A stretch of 64,000 nt of DNA from Lachnospiraceae bacterium (GTDB lineage Bacteria; Bacillota; Clostridia; Lachnospirales; Lachnospiraceae), in NCBI GenBank assembly GCA_014804795.1, contig JAAUZC010000010.1:27079-91078 (forward strand). Direction: 5' to 3'. A program made the translations under genes and the position numbers. The notes below the pieces were generated by a model. That model did not search any database and was not told where the DNA came from. It saw nothing but the letters and a program-made list of their open reading frames with translations. Shown piece by piece: positions 14,347 through 23,542 of the stretch (position 1 is the first letter of the stretch; every line of letters starts with the position of its first letter).

Positions 14347-17300
14347 ATGGCGTTTACCCATTTGCATGTCCATACGGAATACAGTTTATTGGACGGTTCC
14401 AACAAAATAAAAGAATATGTAAAGCGGGTGAAGGAACTTGGAATGAATTCCGCTGCGATCACGGACCATGGCGTAATGTATGGCGTGATAGACTTCTACC
14501 GCGCCTGTAAGGAGGAAGGCATCAATCCGATCCTGGGCTGTGAGATCTACGTGGCGCCAAACTCCCGGTTTGACAGAGAGATAACCGGCGGGGAGGACAG
14601 GTATTATCATCTGGTGCTGCTTGCGGAAAACAATAAGGGTTATGAAAACCTGATGAAGATCGTGAGCAGGGGATTTACGGAAGGGTATTACTATAAGCCT
14701 CGTGTGGATATGGAGGTATTACGGGAATTTCACGAGGGGATCATTGCGCTTTCAGCCTGCCTTGCAGGGGAAGTGCCGCGCTATATTGAAAAGGGCATGA
14801 TAGAGGAGGCGGAGAAAGCGGCTCTGAAATACGAGGAGTGCTTCGGAAAAGGCAATTATTTTCTGGAGATGCAGGATCATGGCATTCCTGCGCAGTCCAC
14901 AGTCAATGCGGCGCTTATTAATATGTCCAAAAAACTGGACATTCCGCTTGTGTGCACGAATGATGTGCATTATACATATGAGGGGGATGTGGAGCCCCAT
15001 GATATTTTGCTCTGTATCCAGACCGGAAAAAAACTGTCCGATGAAAACCGGATGCGCTATGAGGGCGGGCAGTATTATGTTAAGAGCGAGGAGGAAATGA
15101 AAGGGCTGTTTCCCTATGCGTGGGAAGCTGTGGAGAATACCCAAAAGATTGCGGACAGATGCCATGTGGAGATTGAGTTTGGCGTCACAAAATTACCGAA
15201 ATTTGAAGTGCCGGATGGTTTTGATTCCTGGACCTACTTAAAGTATCTTTGCGAGAAAGGGATGGAAGAGCGCTATTCCGAAAGGGGGACGGAGCTTGAG
15301 GAGCGTCTTTCTTATGAGTTAAATGTCATACGGGAAATGGGCTATGTAGACTATTTTCTGATCGTATGGGATTATATCAATTATGCAAGGGAACATGATA
15401 TTCCTGTCGGGCCGGGGCGTGGCTCGGCGGCGGGCAGCATTGTAGCCTACTGTTTAAGGATTACAGATATCGATCCCATCAAGTATGATCTTCTGTTTGA
15501 GCGTTTCTTGAATCCGGAGAGGGTATCCATGCCGGATATCGATGTGGACTTCGGGGATGAGGGACGGCAGGATGTCATTGATTATGTGAGGGACAAATAC
15601 GGGGAGGACAGGGTCGTACAGATCGTGACATTCGGCACGATGGCGGCGAAGGCCGTGATACGCGATGTGGGCAGGGTGATGGAGCTTCCTTATAGCTATG
15701 TGGACTCCATTGCAAAGATGGTGCCGAGGGAATTAAATATTACGATCGACAGGGCGCTGCAGATCAACAGTGAATTTAAGCAGCTTTACGAAAACGATGA
15801 GCAGGTAAAACGGCTGATCGATATGGGAAGAAGGCTGGAAGGCCTGCCCAGAAATATGTCCATGCATGCGGCGGGCGTGGTGATCTGTAAGGAGCCGGCC
15901 GAAGATTTTGTGCCGCTTGCCAGGGCGCAGGACGGTTCTATTGTGACGCAGTTTACGATGACCACAATAGAAGAACTGGGGCTTTTAAAAATGGATTTTC
16001 TGGGGCTTAGGAATCTCGGCGTGATTCAAAATACCTGTCGGATGATCGGCAAAAAGACCGGCAGCGAACCGGATATGGATCATATAAGTTATGACGATGA
16101 AAAAGTCTTTGCGGCCATCGGCACCGGAAAGACAGAGGGCGTGTTCCAGTTGGAAAGCGGCGGGATGAAAAGCTTCATGAAAGAGTTAAAACCCCGGAGC
16201 CTGGAGGATGTCATTGCCGGAATTTCCCTGTACCGGCCGGGACCGATGGATTTTATTCCCAAATATATCAAGGGAAAAAACAGCGGTGGGGAAGTAAGCT
16301 TTGCCTGTCCGGAGCTGGAACCGATTCTGGCGCCCACATACGGCTGTATTGTCTATCAGGAGCAGGTTATGCAGATCGTGCGGGATTTAGGCGGCTATAC
16401 GCTTGGCAGGAGCGATCTTGTGCGCCGTGCGATGAGTAAGAAAAAGCAGTACGTGATGGAGCAGGAGAGAAAGAACTTCATCTACGGAAACGAGGAGGAG
16501 CATGTACCGGGCTGTGTGGCAAAAGGAATCCCGGAGCAGGTGGCAAAACAGATTTATGAGGACATGACGGACTTTGCAAAATATGCCTTTAACAAGTCTC
16601 ATGCGGCCTGTTATGCGGTAGTTGCCTACCAGACGGCATGGTTAAAATATTATTATCCGGTGGAATTTATGGCGGCGCTTCTCACTTCTGTGATTCACAA
16701 CCCGGGAAAAGTGGCGGAGTATATACTGGTGTGCAGAAATATGGGTATCGAGATCCTCTCACCCGATATCAATGAGGGAGAGGCCGGATTTTCTGTGTCA
16801 AACGGGGGGATACGGTATGCGCTTACAGCGATCCGTTCTGTCGGCAGGCCGGTGATCGATGCGCTTGTGGCGGAACGGAATGCGAGGGGTCCCTATACAA
16901 ATATCAAAGATTTCATCACGAGACTGACCGGAGAAGTCAATAAAAAGGCAATGGAAAACTTTATCAAGGCAGGCGCTTTTGATTCCCTGGGCGGAACAAG
17001 AAAGCAGTTCATGTGCGTTTATGTGCAGATCATGGACAGCATTCAGCAGGATAAGAAGAATAATATGGCGGGACAGATGTCACTGTTTGATCTGCTCACG
17101 GGGGAACAGAAAGAGGAGTTTGATGTAAAACTGCCGGATGTGGGAGAGTACCAGAAAGAGCTGCTTTTGTCCTTTGAAAAAGAGGTGCTTGGCGTGTATG
17201 TCAGCGGACATCCGCTTGAGGAGTATCAGGAAATCTGGGAGAGACATATTACGGCAAAGACAGCGGAATTTATGCTGCAGGAAGAAAACGGTGAAGTGGC

Positions 17301-17793
17301 AGTGGAAGATGGAAGCCGGGCAACGATCGGCGGTCTTATTGCGGATAAAACGATAAAATATACAAAAGACAACAAAGTGATGGCATTTTTGAAGCTGGAA
17401 GATCTGGTGGGATCTGTGGAAGTGATTGTTTTTCCGAAGAGTTATGAAAAATATTCCGCAAAGCTGACGGAGGATAATAAAGTCTTTATCGAGGGAAGAG
17501 TTTCTGTGGAGGAGGAAAAAGATGCCAAACTCATCTGTGAAAGAATAGAGGGTTTTGATGAGATACCGAAAAAGCTGTGGCTGAAATTTACGAATATGGC
17601 GGCTTATCAGGAAAAAGAGCAACAGATAGAGGCGGTTTTAAATGCTTCAGAAGGATCAGATCAGGTAATCTATTATATAGAAGAGACAAAGCAGATCAAA
17701 AAGCTGCCGCCGAATAAGAATGTCCGGGCGGACGAAGGATTGCTTCGAGCGTTGGAGGAAGCACTGGGGAAAGAGAATGTGAAAGTGCGTTAA
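14347..17793 (+). CDS. dnaE: DNA polymerase III alpha subunit, DnaE type
   Basis: Encodes 1148 residues. The N-terminal PHP domain begins FTHLHVHTEYSLLDG and contains ITDHGVMYG. The palm carries the catalytic acidic motif PDIDVDFGDEGRQDVIDYV (~396) and MDFLGLRNLG (~549). Further on are the fingers (YRPGPMDFIPKYI), a tandem HhH region, a clamp-binding motif QMSLFDL (~909) and an OB domain (~990-1070). In Firmicutes DnaE works with PolC at the fork, elongating primers on the lagging strand. ATG 14347 has GAAGGAG before it. The length is usual. No neighbour shows an operon link; pfkA, which often follows dnaE in Firmicutes, lies after the inserted O-acylation genes. Confidence 0.96.
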   Translation: MAFTHLHVHTEYSLLDGSNKIKEYVKRVKELGMNSAAITDHGVMYGVIDFYRACKEEGINPILGCEIYVAPNSRFDREITGGEDRYYHLVLLAENNKGYENLMKIVSRGFTEGYYYKPRVDMEVLREFHEGIIALSACLAGEVPRYIEKGMIEEAEKAALKYEECFGKGNYFLEMQDHGIPAQSTVNAALINMSKKLDIPLVCTNDVHYTYEGDVEPHDILLCIQTGKKLSDENRMRYEGGQYYVKSEEEMKGLFPYAWEAVENTQKIADRCHVEIEFGVTKLPKFEVPDGFDSWTYLKYLCEKGMEERYSERGTELEERLSYELNVIREMGYVDYFLIVWDYINYAREHDIPVGPGRGSAAGSIVAYCLRITDIDPIKYDLLFERFLNPERVSMPDIDVDFGDEGRQDVIDYVRDKYGEDRVVQIVTFGTMAAKAVIRDVGRVMELPYSYVDSIAKMVPRELNITIDRALQINSEFKQLYENDEQVKRLIDMGRRLEGLPRNMSMHAAGVVICKEPAEDFVPLARAQDGSIVTQFTMTTIEELGLLKMDFLGLRNLGVIQNTCRMIGKKTGSEPDMDHISYDDEKVFAAIGTGKTEGVFQLESGGMKSFMKELKPRSLEDVIAGISLYRPGPMDFIPKYIKGKNSGGEVSFACPELEPILAPTYGCIVYQEQVMQIVRDLGGYTLGRSDLVRRAMSKKKQYVMEQERKNFIYGNEEEHVPGCVAKGIPEQVAKQIYEDMTDFAKYAFNKSHAACYAVVAYQTAWLKYYYPVEFMAALLTSVIHNPGKVAEYILVCRNMGIEILSPDINEGEAGFSVSNGGIRYALTAIRSVGRPVIDALVAERNARGPYTNIKDFITRLTGEVNKKAMENFIKAGAFDSLGGTRKQFMCVYVQIMDSIQQDKKNNMAGQMSLFDLLTGEQKEEFDVKLPDVGEYQKELLLSFEKEVLGVYVSGHPLEEYQEIWERHITAKTAEFMLQEENGEVAVEDGSRATIGGLIADKTIKYTKDNKVMAFLKLEDLVGSVEVIVFPKSYEKYSAKLTEDNKVFIEGRVSVEEEKDAKLICERIEGFDEIPKKLWLKFTNMAAYQEKEQQIEAVLNASEGSDQVIYYIEETKQIKKLPPNKNVRADEGLLRALEEALGKENVKVR

Positions 17794-17833
17794 AGCCTTT
17801 TATAAGGAAATCCGGCGCGGAAATAATTTGTTA

Positions 17834-17861
17834 TTGACTGAAATCGACAAAATGATATAAT
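17834..17861 (+). promoter_or_regulatory. Sigma-A promoter for the O-acylation locus
   Basis: TTGACT (17834-17839), 16-base spacer, TATAAT (17856-17861). About 128 bases of leader follow before the SGNH gene; no known riboswitch was recognised in it. Confidence 0.75.
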
Positions 17862-17989
17862 CGAAGAGTGGTCAACAAAAATCGACCGACGGGACAGCAA
17901 TAGGACACGGCAGACAAAATATAATCTAAATGAGAATATGAATGCAAAGAGTTAAAATAGAAACATTATCATGCGGGGAGAAGTGAGTG

Positions 17990-18940
17990 ATGAAAGATGA
18001 GAGAAGGAGAAGAATAGTTACAAAAAGTCTGGCAATGGCTATGGCGGTAGGGATGATAGCATTTAATACTATGAATGCGATGGCGGCGGAAAAATTTGAC
18101 CCTGCATTTTATGCAAGTACATATCCCGATGTTGTGGCCGCATTAGGTACAGATGCAAATGCACTGTATGATCATTATATCACTTATGGAAGAAACGAGG
18201 GCAGAAAGGCATACGAGGGTGCTGCCGGCGGAGAAGAGGTAAGCAGCATGACAGATAGTGCGAAGCCGGCTGACAGAACGGAAACGACCGGCATAACGAA
18301 GCTGACCGATGAGCAGCTTGCAGAGTATTATGGTGATTCGGTTTTTATCGGTGACTCTGTTATGCAGGGCTTCCGGAATTACAGTGCGAATAAGAACACG
18401 TTTGTCCATGATATTCAGTTCCTGACAGCGGTAAGCTACTCGGCAAATAATGCCCTGAAACCTTTAAACAACAAGAATGTTCATCCTACATATATGGGTA
18501 AAAAGTACCGGGTGTGGGATGCTCTCCCGCTCATGGGCAAAAAGCGGGCTTTTATCCTGCTTGGCCTCAACGATCTCGTCTCATTTGGGTTGGAGGACAG
18601 CCGCGACCATTACAAAAAAATGATTGATAAAATTCAGGAAACATCGCCGGATATGGAAATCCATATCGTCAGTGTAACTTATACAGTGAAAGGCAAGGGA
18701 AAAGGATGTTTAAATAATCCCAATATCGATACGTATAATGCTCTTTTACGGGAAATGGCGAAGGAAAACGGCTGGGGATACATCGATCTGTGCACCCCCA
18801 TATCCGACGGAGAGGGAAACCTTGCGAAGAACTACTGCAGCGACGGCTTTGTTCATCTCAAAAACCCCGCCTATGCTCTGTGGGAAGCGGAACTCAGCGA
18901 TTATGCCAATGCCATGCAGATGGAAACAAAGGCGGAATAA
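17990..18940 (+). CDS. Exported SGNH/GDSL-type hydrolase
   Basis: Encodes 316 residues from ATG 17990 (a GTG three bases earlier is also possible; CGGGGAG lies before both). A signal peptide covers ~1-34, ending NAMAA. Residues ~35-70 form a small module, FDPAFYASTYPDVVAALG...LYDHYITYGRNEGR, seen at the start or end of many surface proteins. The SGNH fold follows: block I VFIGDSVMQG with the nucleophile Ser, block III LLGLNDL, and block V DGFVHLKNPAY with the Asp-His pair. It should act outside the membrane as an esterase or acetyltransferase. It heads a run with an MBOAT and a DHHW protein, so the substrate is probably an O-acylated surface glycan. Confidence 0.8.
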   Translation: MKDERRRRIVTKSLAMAMAVGMIAFNTMNAMAAEKFDPAFYASTYPDVVAALGTDANALYDHYITYGRNEGRKAYEGAAGGEEVSSMTDSAKPADRTETTGITKLTDEQLAEYYGDSVFIGDSVMQGFRNYSANKNTFVHDIQFLTAVSYSANNALKPLNNKNVHPTYMGKKYRVWDALPLMGKKRAFILLGLNDLVSFGLEDSRDHYKKMIDKIQETSPDMEIHIVSVTYTVKGKGKGCLNNPNIDTYNALLREMAKENGWGYIDLCTPISDGEGNLAKNYCSDGFVHLKNPAYALWEAELSDYANAMQMETKAE

Positions 18941-18957
18941 AGGTAGGTAGAAACAAT

Positions 18958-19512
18958 ATGCATACAGGAAAATCCATAAAAGTTATGGCTGCTTTTCTCG
19001 CAGCCGCGCTGCTTTCCACCGGATGTTCGGACAAAACCGCATCTTCTGATGTGCCCTCCGACCCGCCGGGCAGTGAGGAGGCGGCGGAATCCGTTCAGGA
19101 AGTTGATCAGGAGATTGAAAAGACGGCGAAATCCGTTCAGGAGATTTATCAGGAGATTGAGCAGACGGTATCCCTGAAATCCCCACAGTGTATGGATGAG
19201 GATTTTATTCTCAATTATTACGGCATCGATACGGCGGGATTGGAGGAATATGTTTTCTCGATGTCGGAGGATGCGGCGCAGGCCGAGACCGTCATTCTCA
19301 TGAAAGTAAATGATCCCGAAGATCTGGAAACGTTTGCGGACTGTCTGCAGACGATTGTTGACGACAAAAAATACGAGATGGAAGATTATATTCCGGAACA
19401 GTTTGCCATTGTAGAAAAAAGCAGAGTTCAGACAAGGGATAGCTATTTATGGCTTGTCATATCCGACAATGCGGATGAAATTACCGATATTATTGAAAGC
19501 GGACTATTTTAA
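18958..19512 (+). CDS. DUF4358-type lipoprotein
   Basis: Encodes 184 residues from ATG 18958. A lipoprotein signal ends in the lipobox LLSTGC (Cys ~23). A Ser/Asp/Glu-rich linker includes a short internal repeat (SVQEVDQEIEKT, SVQEIYQEIEQT). The remainder, from DEDFILNYYGID through ETVILMKVNDPED to LVISDNADEITDII, matches the DUF4358 pattern that I know from Clostridia, often next to MBOAT genes. It is probably anchored on the outer face of the membrane. No enzymatic residues are obvious; a role as accessory or scaffold for the O-acylation proteins is inferred from position, 17 bases after the SGNH gene and 11 before the MBOAT gene. Confidence 0.72.
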   Translation: MHTGKSIKVMAAFLAAALLSTGCSDKTASSDVPSDPPGSEEAAESVQEVDQEIEKTAKSVQEIYQEIEQTVSLKSPQCMDEDFILNYYGIDTAGLEEYVFSMSEDAAQAETVILMKVNDPEDLETFADCLQTIVDDKKYEMEDYIPEQFAIVEKSRVQTRDSYLWLVISDNADEITDIIESGLF

Positions 19513-19523
19513 AGGAGGGTTCT

Positions 19524-20939
19524 ATGGTCTTCAGCGGTATCCCGTTCCTGTTTTTCTTTCTTCCGCTTTGCCTGATCTTGTATTATGCAGTCCCGTTTTC
19601 CTGTAAAAATGGGGCTTTGCTTATTTTCAGCCTGATTTTCTATGCCTGGGGAGAGCCGATTTACATTCTTCTGATGCTCTTTTCCACCGCGTTAGACTAT
19701 ACAAACGGACGGCTTATGGAGCGTTTTGGCACGACCAGGAGCAGGAGAAGATTTTTTTTATGCTGCAGCATCTGCATCAACCTGTCGGTTCTTGCCTTTT
19801 TCAAATATGCCGGTTTTGCAGTCTCCTGCATAAACGGCATCTGCGGCACACAATTTCCCTGCCCGCAGATTCACCTTCCGGTGGGCATCAGCTTTTACAC
19901 TTTTCAGACCATGAGTTACATCATCGATCTGTACCGGGGCGAGGTGAAAGCGGAACGCAGCTACCTGACCTATCTCACCTATGTATCTATGTTCCCGCAG
20001 CTGGTAGCGGGTCCGATCGTGCGTTTTTCTGATATTCAGGAGCAGCTTCACCGCCGGCAGATTACATTCGCCGGTTTCGAGCAGGGGCTTTTGCGTTTTA
20101 TGACGGGGTTGTTCAAGAAGGTGCTGATCGCCAATCAGGCCGGTGCCTTATGGGAGGAGATACATACTCTGGGGGCGGCGGATATCAGCGTGGCAACGGC
20201 GTGGCTGGGCGCACTCTGCTTTACGCTGCAGCTATATTTTGATTTCAGCGCGTACAGTGATATGGCGATCGGTATGGGAAAAATGCTGGGATTTTGCTAC
20301 AACGAGAATTTCCGCTATCCGCTTGCCGCCGTCTCCGTAACGGACTTCTGGCGGCGCTGGCATATCTCGCTTTCCACATGGTTTCGCGATTATGTGTATA
20401 TCCCGTTGGGCGGAAACAGGAAGGGAGTGCCAAGGCATCTGTTTAACATTGCAGTGGTGTGGTTTCTGACAGGGCTGTGGCACGGAGCATCCTGGAATTT
20501 CATTTTATGGGGAATCTACTACGGCGTTCTGCTCATACTTGAAAAATACGTATGGGGAAAAGCGTTTGGAAAACTTCCCCTCTGGCTCCGGCATACCTGC
20601 ACATTTCTGATCGTTGTTTTCGGATTTGTGATTTTTGCCATCACCGACATGAAAGAACTGGGCGTCTATATCGGCCTGCTCTTCTCCTTTGGAGCAGATA
20701 CCCTGATCGACACACATTTTCTCTGGTATCTGTATAACAATGGCATGCTGCTTGTCATTGCCTGTATTCTGGCCTGCCCGGTGTACCCGTGGATTTGCAG
20801 GAAGACGGCGTCCTTTGGCAGAAAACAACAGTTTATTCTGTCTGTCTTTGCCGGAGCAGTCCTCCTTTTGTTGTTTGTGCTGTCAACGGCGTACATGGTC
20901 AGCGATACCTATAATCCGTTTTTGTACTTTCGCTTCTGA
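19524..20939 (+). CDS. MBOAT-family O-acyltransferase (DltB/AlgI-like)
   Basis: Encodes 471 residues with about ten membrane helices. ATG 19524 has AAAGGAGG before it. Family motifs include FYTFQTMSYIIDLYRGE (~125-141), FPQLVAGPIVRF, the DFSAYSDMAIG segment, DFWRRWHISLSTWFRDYVYIPLGG and WFLTGLWHGASWNFILWG, whose His is the catalytic residue. Such proteins move an acyl (usually acetyl) group from a cytosolic donor across the membrane to an extracytoplasmic carrier or glycan. With the SGNH and DHHW proteins it makes a set like AlgI/AlgJ/AlgX of alginate acetylation. dltA, dltC and dltD are absent, so D-alanylation is unlikely. Confidence 0.88.
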   Translation: MVFSGIPFLFFFLPLCLILYYAVPFSCKNGALLIFSLIFYAWGEPIYILLMLFSTALDYTNGRLMERFGTTRSRRRFFLCCSICINLSVLAFFKYAGFAVSCINGICGTQFPCPQIHLPVGISFYTFQTMSYIIDLYRGEVKAERSYLTYLTYVSMFPQLVAGPIVRFSDIQEQLHRRQITFAGFEQGLLRFMTGLFKKVLIANQAGALWEEIHTLGAADISVATAWLGALCFTLQLYFDFSAYSDMAIGMGKMLGFCYNENFRYPLAAVSVTDFWRRWHISLSTWFRDYVYIPLGGNRKGVPRHLFNIAVVWFLTGLWHGASWNFILWGIYYGVLLILEKYVWGKAFGKLPLWLRHTCTFLIVVFGFVIFAITDMKELGVYIGLLFSFGADTLIDTHFLWYLYNNGMLLVIACILACPVYPWICRKTASFGRKQQFILSVFAGAVLLLLFVLSTAYMVSDTYNPFLYFRF

Positions 20940-20972
20940 GGAACTGTCGCATATTATTTGGCGACAGTTCCT
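20939..20972 (+). terminator. Perfect 12-bp hairpin between MBOAT and DHHW genes
   Basis: AGGAACTGTCGC (20939-20950) and GCGACAGTTCCT (20961-20972) with a 10-base AT loop. No T-run follows at once, so it may be a weak terminator or a processing/stability site that tunes the downstream gene. Confidence 0.55.
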
Positions 20973-21037
20973 TGCCCCCTGCTTTTTGTCTCTGTTAGAA
21001 GCATTGTCAGAATTTCATGATAAAGGTTGGTCCCTCT

Positions 21038-22171
21038 ATGATTACAAATGCCAGAATCAGAAAGGCCGTGGTCTGTCTGCTGTGCCTGGGTATTTTATCC
21101 CTCTCAGTGTGTTTTCTCCTCGGCCCCAAAAAAGATTTTTCGGAAAATGAAAACAGATATCTTGCAAAACTCCCGGCACTGTCTATCGGGGAGTTACTCA
21201 GCGGAGCATATACGGAATCTCTGAGCGACTGGCTTGCCGATCACTTTCCTCAGAGAGATTTTTTCGTAGGACTAAAAAGCGGTGTGGAAATCGCCGGCGG
21301 AAGAAAAAGCATCAACCACATTTATGTGGCAGAGGATGATTACCTGATCGAGCCCTACGACAGGCCGCAAAACACGGAGCGCATCACAGACACGCTAAGC
21401 CGGTTTTATGCCAAAATCGACACGGACAAAGTGCATGTAAGCCTGATGTTAGTTCCCACCGCCGTCACCATATACCAGGACAAACTCCCGGCATATGCGC
21501 CCTCCGCCGATCAACTGGAAACGGCTTACGCCATCTATGACACAACAGGGATTCCTGCCATTGACTGCACGGAGCGGCTTTTCGACGGCGCAGCCGCAGG
21601 GCAGCTGTATTACCGCACCGACCATCATTGGACGACTCTGGGGGCTTATCAGGGCTATCTCGCATACTGCGACGCAAAAGGAATTGTTCCCGTGGCGTTA
21701 GAATCGCTGACACAGCAGACCGTCACCGAGGAATTTGCAGGCACGCTGTACTCCAAAATAAATGATTACAGCCACAAAAAGGATGCCATCACCATCTATA
21801 CCAATCCGGAAGACCGCCTTATCGTCACCTACGCGGACACCGGCGAAGTGACGGACAGCTTATACAATTTGGACTATGTAAAGGAAAAGGATAAATATTC
21901 CCTTTTCCTGAACAACATACATCCTCTGATAGAGATTGAAAACGTGGCGGCCGCCTCTCAGGATGAATTGGTATTGATCAAAGACAGCTATGCCAATTCC
22001 ATAGTTCCGTTTCTTGTGCACCATTACAGAAAGATTTACGTATTTGATACCCGGTATTACAGGGACGGCCCCTCCTCATTCTTAGCAGACCATGAAGCAG
22101 TCACGGATATTTTGATTTTATACAACCTGAATACGCTGGATAACGATACGGGGATCCGGGGCATTTATTAA
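21038..22171 (+). CDS. DHHW-family exported protein (AlgX/AlgJ-like)
   Basis: Encodes 377 residues from ATG 21038, which has AAAGG at suitable distance; an ATG at 21017 lacks one. An N-terminal membrane segment (~9-27) is followed by PKKDFSENENRYLAKLP, typical at the start of such proteins. The family signature YYRTDHHWTTLGAY lies at ~190-203, and LIKDSYANSIVPFL further on carries the Asp-Ser pair of an SGNH-like site. DHHW proteins resemble AlgX/AlgJ and act with MBOAT proteins in acetylating surface polysaccharides. It completes the four-gene locus. The polysaccharide itself is not encoded nearby. Confidence 0.82.
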   Translation: MITNARIRKAVVCLLCLGILSLSVCFLLGPKKDFSENENRYLAKLPALSIGELLSGAYTESLSDWLADHFPQRDFFVGLKSGVEIAGGRKSINHIYVAEDDYLIEPYDRPQNTERITDTLSRFYAKIDTDKVHVSLMLVPTAVTIYQDKLPAYAPSADQLETAYAIYDTTGIPAIDCTERLFDGAAAGQLYYRTDHHWTTLGAYQGYLAYCDAKGIVPVALESLTQQTVTEEFAGTLYSKINDYSHKKDAITIYTNPEDRLIVTYADTGEVTDSLYNLDYVKEKDKYSLFLNNIHPLIEIENVAAASQDELVLIKDSYANSIVPFLVHHYRKIYVFDTRYYRDGPSSFLADHEAVTDILILYNLNTLDNDTGIRGIY

Positions 22172-22249
22172 ACTTGAATTTCGAAATCTTTTCCGTCTCC
22201 GGAAAGATACAAAATCATGCGTTTACCGTAACGCCGGCGCTGTTGCCAC

Positions 22250-22278
22250 TTGAAAAATATAGAAAAATGACTTATCAT
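22250..22278 (+). promoter_or_regulatory. Sigma-A promoter for pfkA
   Basis: TTGAAA (22250-22255), 17-base spacer, TATCAT (22273-22278), 62 bases before the start codon. Confidence 0.55.
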
Positions 22279-22340
22279 TAAGATATTACAGGAAAAGCCG
22301 GCTGTCTGAAAAGAGGTCGGGAGACAGGAGGAACACTCGT

Positions 22341-23309
22341 ATGTCAAAAAAAATTAAAACAATAGGTGTACTTACCAGCGGAGGAGACGCGCCGGGCATG
22401 AATGCTGCCATTCGTGCAGTTGCAAGAAAAGCCATCAGTAATGGTGTAAAAGTAAAAGGAATTAAAAAAGGATATCAGGGGCTTTTAAATGAAGAAATCA
22501 TAGAGTTGGACAGAACGAAAGTGTCGGATACGATACAGCGGGGCGGTACAATTTTAGGAACCGCACGCTGTCCGGATTTCAGAACCGAGGAAGGGCAGAA
22601 AAAAGGCGCGGAAATATGTAGAAAGCACGGGATTGACGGTATAGTCGTAATTGGAGGTGACGGCTCTTATCGCGGCGCACAGGCGTTAGCGCGTCAGGGA
22701 ATCAATACGATCGGCATACCGGGTACGATCGATCTGGACATTGCCTGCACAGATTATACGATTGGTTTTGATACGGCAATCAATACGGCGATGCAGGCGA
22801 TCGATAAGGTGCGGGATACCTCTTCCTCCCACGAACGCTGCAGTATTATCGAAGTAATGGGGAGAAATGCCGGTTATATCGCGCTCTGGTGCGGTATTGC
22901 CAACGGTGCGGAAGATATTCTGATACCGGAAAAATACGATTACAATGAGCAGCGTATCATCAATAATATTATAAATAACAGAAAACATGGAAAAACTCAT
23001 CATATTATCATTAATGCGGAGGGGATAGGCCATTCTACTTCTATGGCGAGAAGGATTGAAGCGGCAACAGGAATGGAAACGAGGGCAACGATTCTGGGAT
23101 ACATGCAGAGGGGCGGCTCTCCTACCTGTAAGGACAGGGTATATGCATCGATTATGGGAGCTTACGCGGCGGATATTCTCTGTGAAGGAGGATCAAACCG
23201 GGTAGTTGCATATCGAAGTGGAGAATTCATGGACTTCGATATTGAAGAAGCCCTTCAGATGAAGAAAGAAATTCCGGAATATATTTACGACGTGAGCGGT
23301 AGGCTTTAA
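22341..23309 (+). CDS. pfkA: ATP-dependent 6-phosphofructokinase
   Basis: Encodes 322 residues, normal for bacterial PfkA. It phosphorylates fructose 6-phosphate to the 1,6-bisphosphate in glycolysis. GVLTSGGDAPGMNAAIRA and GGDGSYRGA are the ATP sites; Gly in GGDGS rather than Asp points to ATP, not pyrophosphate. The catalytic Asp is in PGTIDLDI, where most homologues have TIDNDI, so the Asn between the two Asp residues is replaced by Leu. DTSSSHERC and IEVMGRNAGYIA bind the sugar phosphate. RBS GACAGGAGG lies at 22323-22331. A strong terminator hairpin follows. Confidence 0.95.
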   Translation: MSKKIKTIGVLTSGGDAPGMNAAIRAVARKAISNGVKVKGIKKGYQGLLNEEIIELDRTKVSDTIQRGGTILGTARCPDFRTEEGQKKGAEICRKHGIDGIVVIGGDGSYRGAQALARQGINTIGIPGTIDLDIACTDYTIGFDTAINTAMQAIDKVRDTSSSHERCSIIEVMGRNAGYIALWCGIANGAEDILIPEKYDYNEQRIINNIINNRKHGKTHHIIINAEGIGHSTSMARRIEAATGMETRATILGYMQRGGSPTCKDRVYASIMGAYAADILCEGGSNRVVAYRSGEFMDFDIEEALQMKKEIPEYIYDVSGRL

Positions 23310-23317
23310 GCCGTGCC

Positions 23318-23385
23318 AGAGAGAAGAGAAAAAGATTTTCGTCATGCTTGCATGTAAGAAAATCTTTTTCTCTTCTCTCTGATAG
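23318..23385. terminator. 22-bp perfect inverted repeat after pfkA
   Basis: Purine-rich arm 23318-23339 (AGAGAGAAGAGAAAAAGATTTT) pairs with its exact complement at 23359-23380 around a 19-base loop. The second arm is pyrimidine-rich and belongs to the first unit of a tandem repeat. It can end transcription of pfkA. Confidence 0.75.
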
Positions 23386-23527
23386 GGCGCAGCCCGTACA
23401 TCCGGGGGACCGAAGGTTGCCCGGATGAGCACGGCGAGGAGAGTGTAAGAAAATCTTTTTCTCTTCTCTCTGATAGGGCGCAGCCCGTACATCTGGGCGG
23501 CCGAAGGTTGCCCGGATGAGCACGGCG
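23353..23527. repeat. Tandem pair of ~84-bp structured units (period 91)
   Basis: Unit 1 is 23353-23436 and unit 2 is 23444-23527, nearly identical. Each has a U-rich start, then GATAGGGCGCAGCCCG (hairpin GGGC/GCCC), then a second hairpin with ATCCGGG and CCCGGAT arms, and ends GAGCACGGCG. The core GATAGGGCG-AGCCCG is found again at 32209-32225. The end of unit 2 runs into the 5' end of the next gene. Confidence 0.8.
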
Positions 23528-23542
23528 GAAATGGAGATGATC

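Noticed and set aside
21017..21037. Upstream ATG for the DHHW gene
   Set aside because: No ribosome binding site, whereas ATG 21038 has one.
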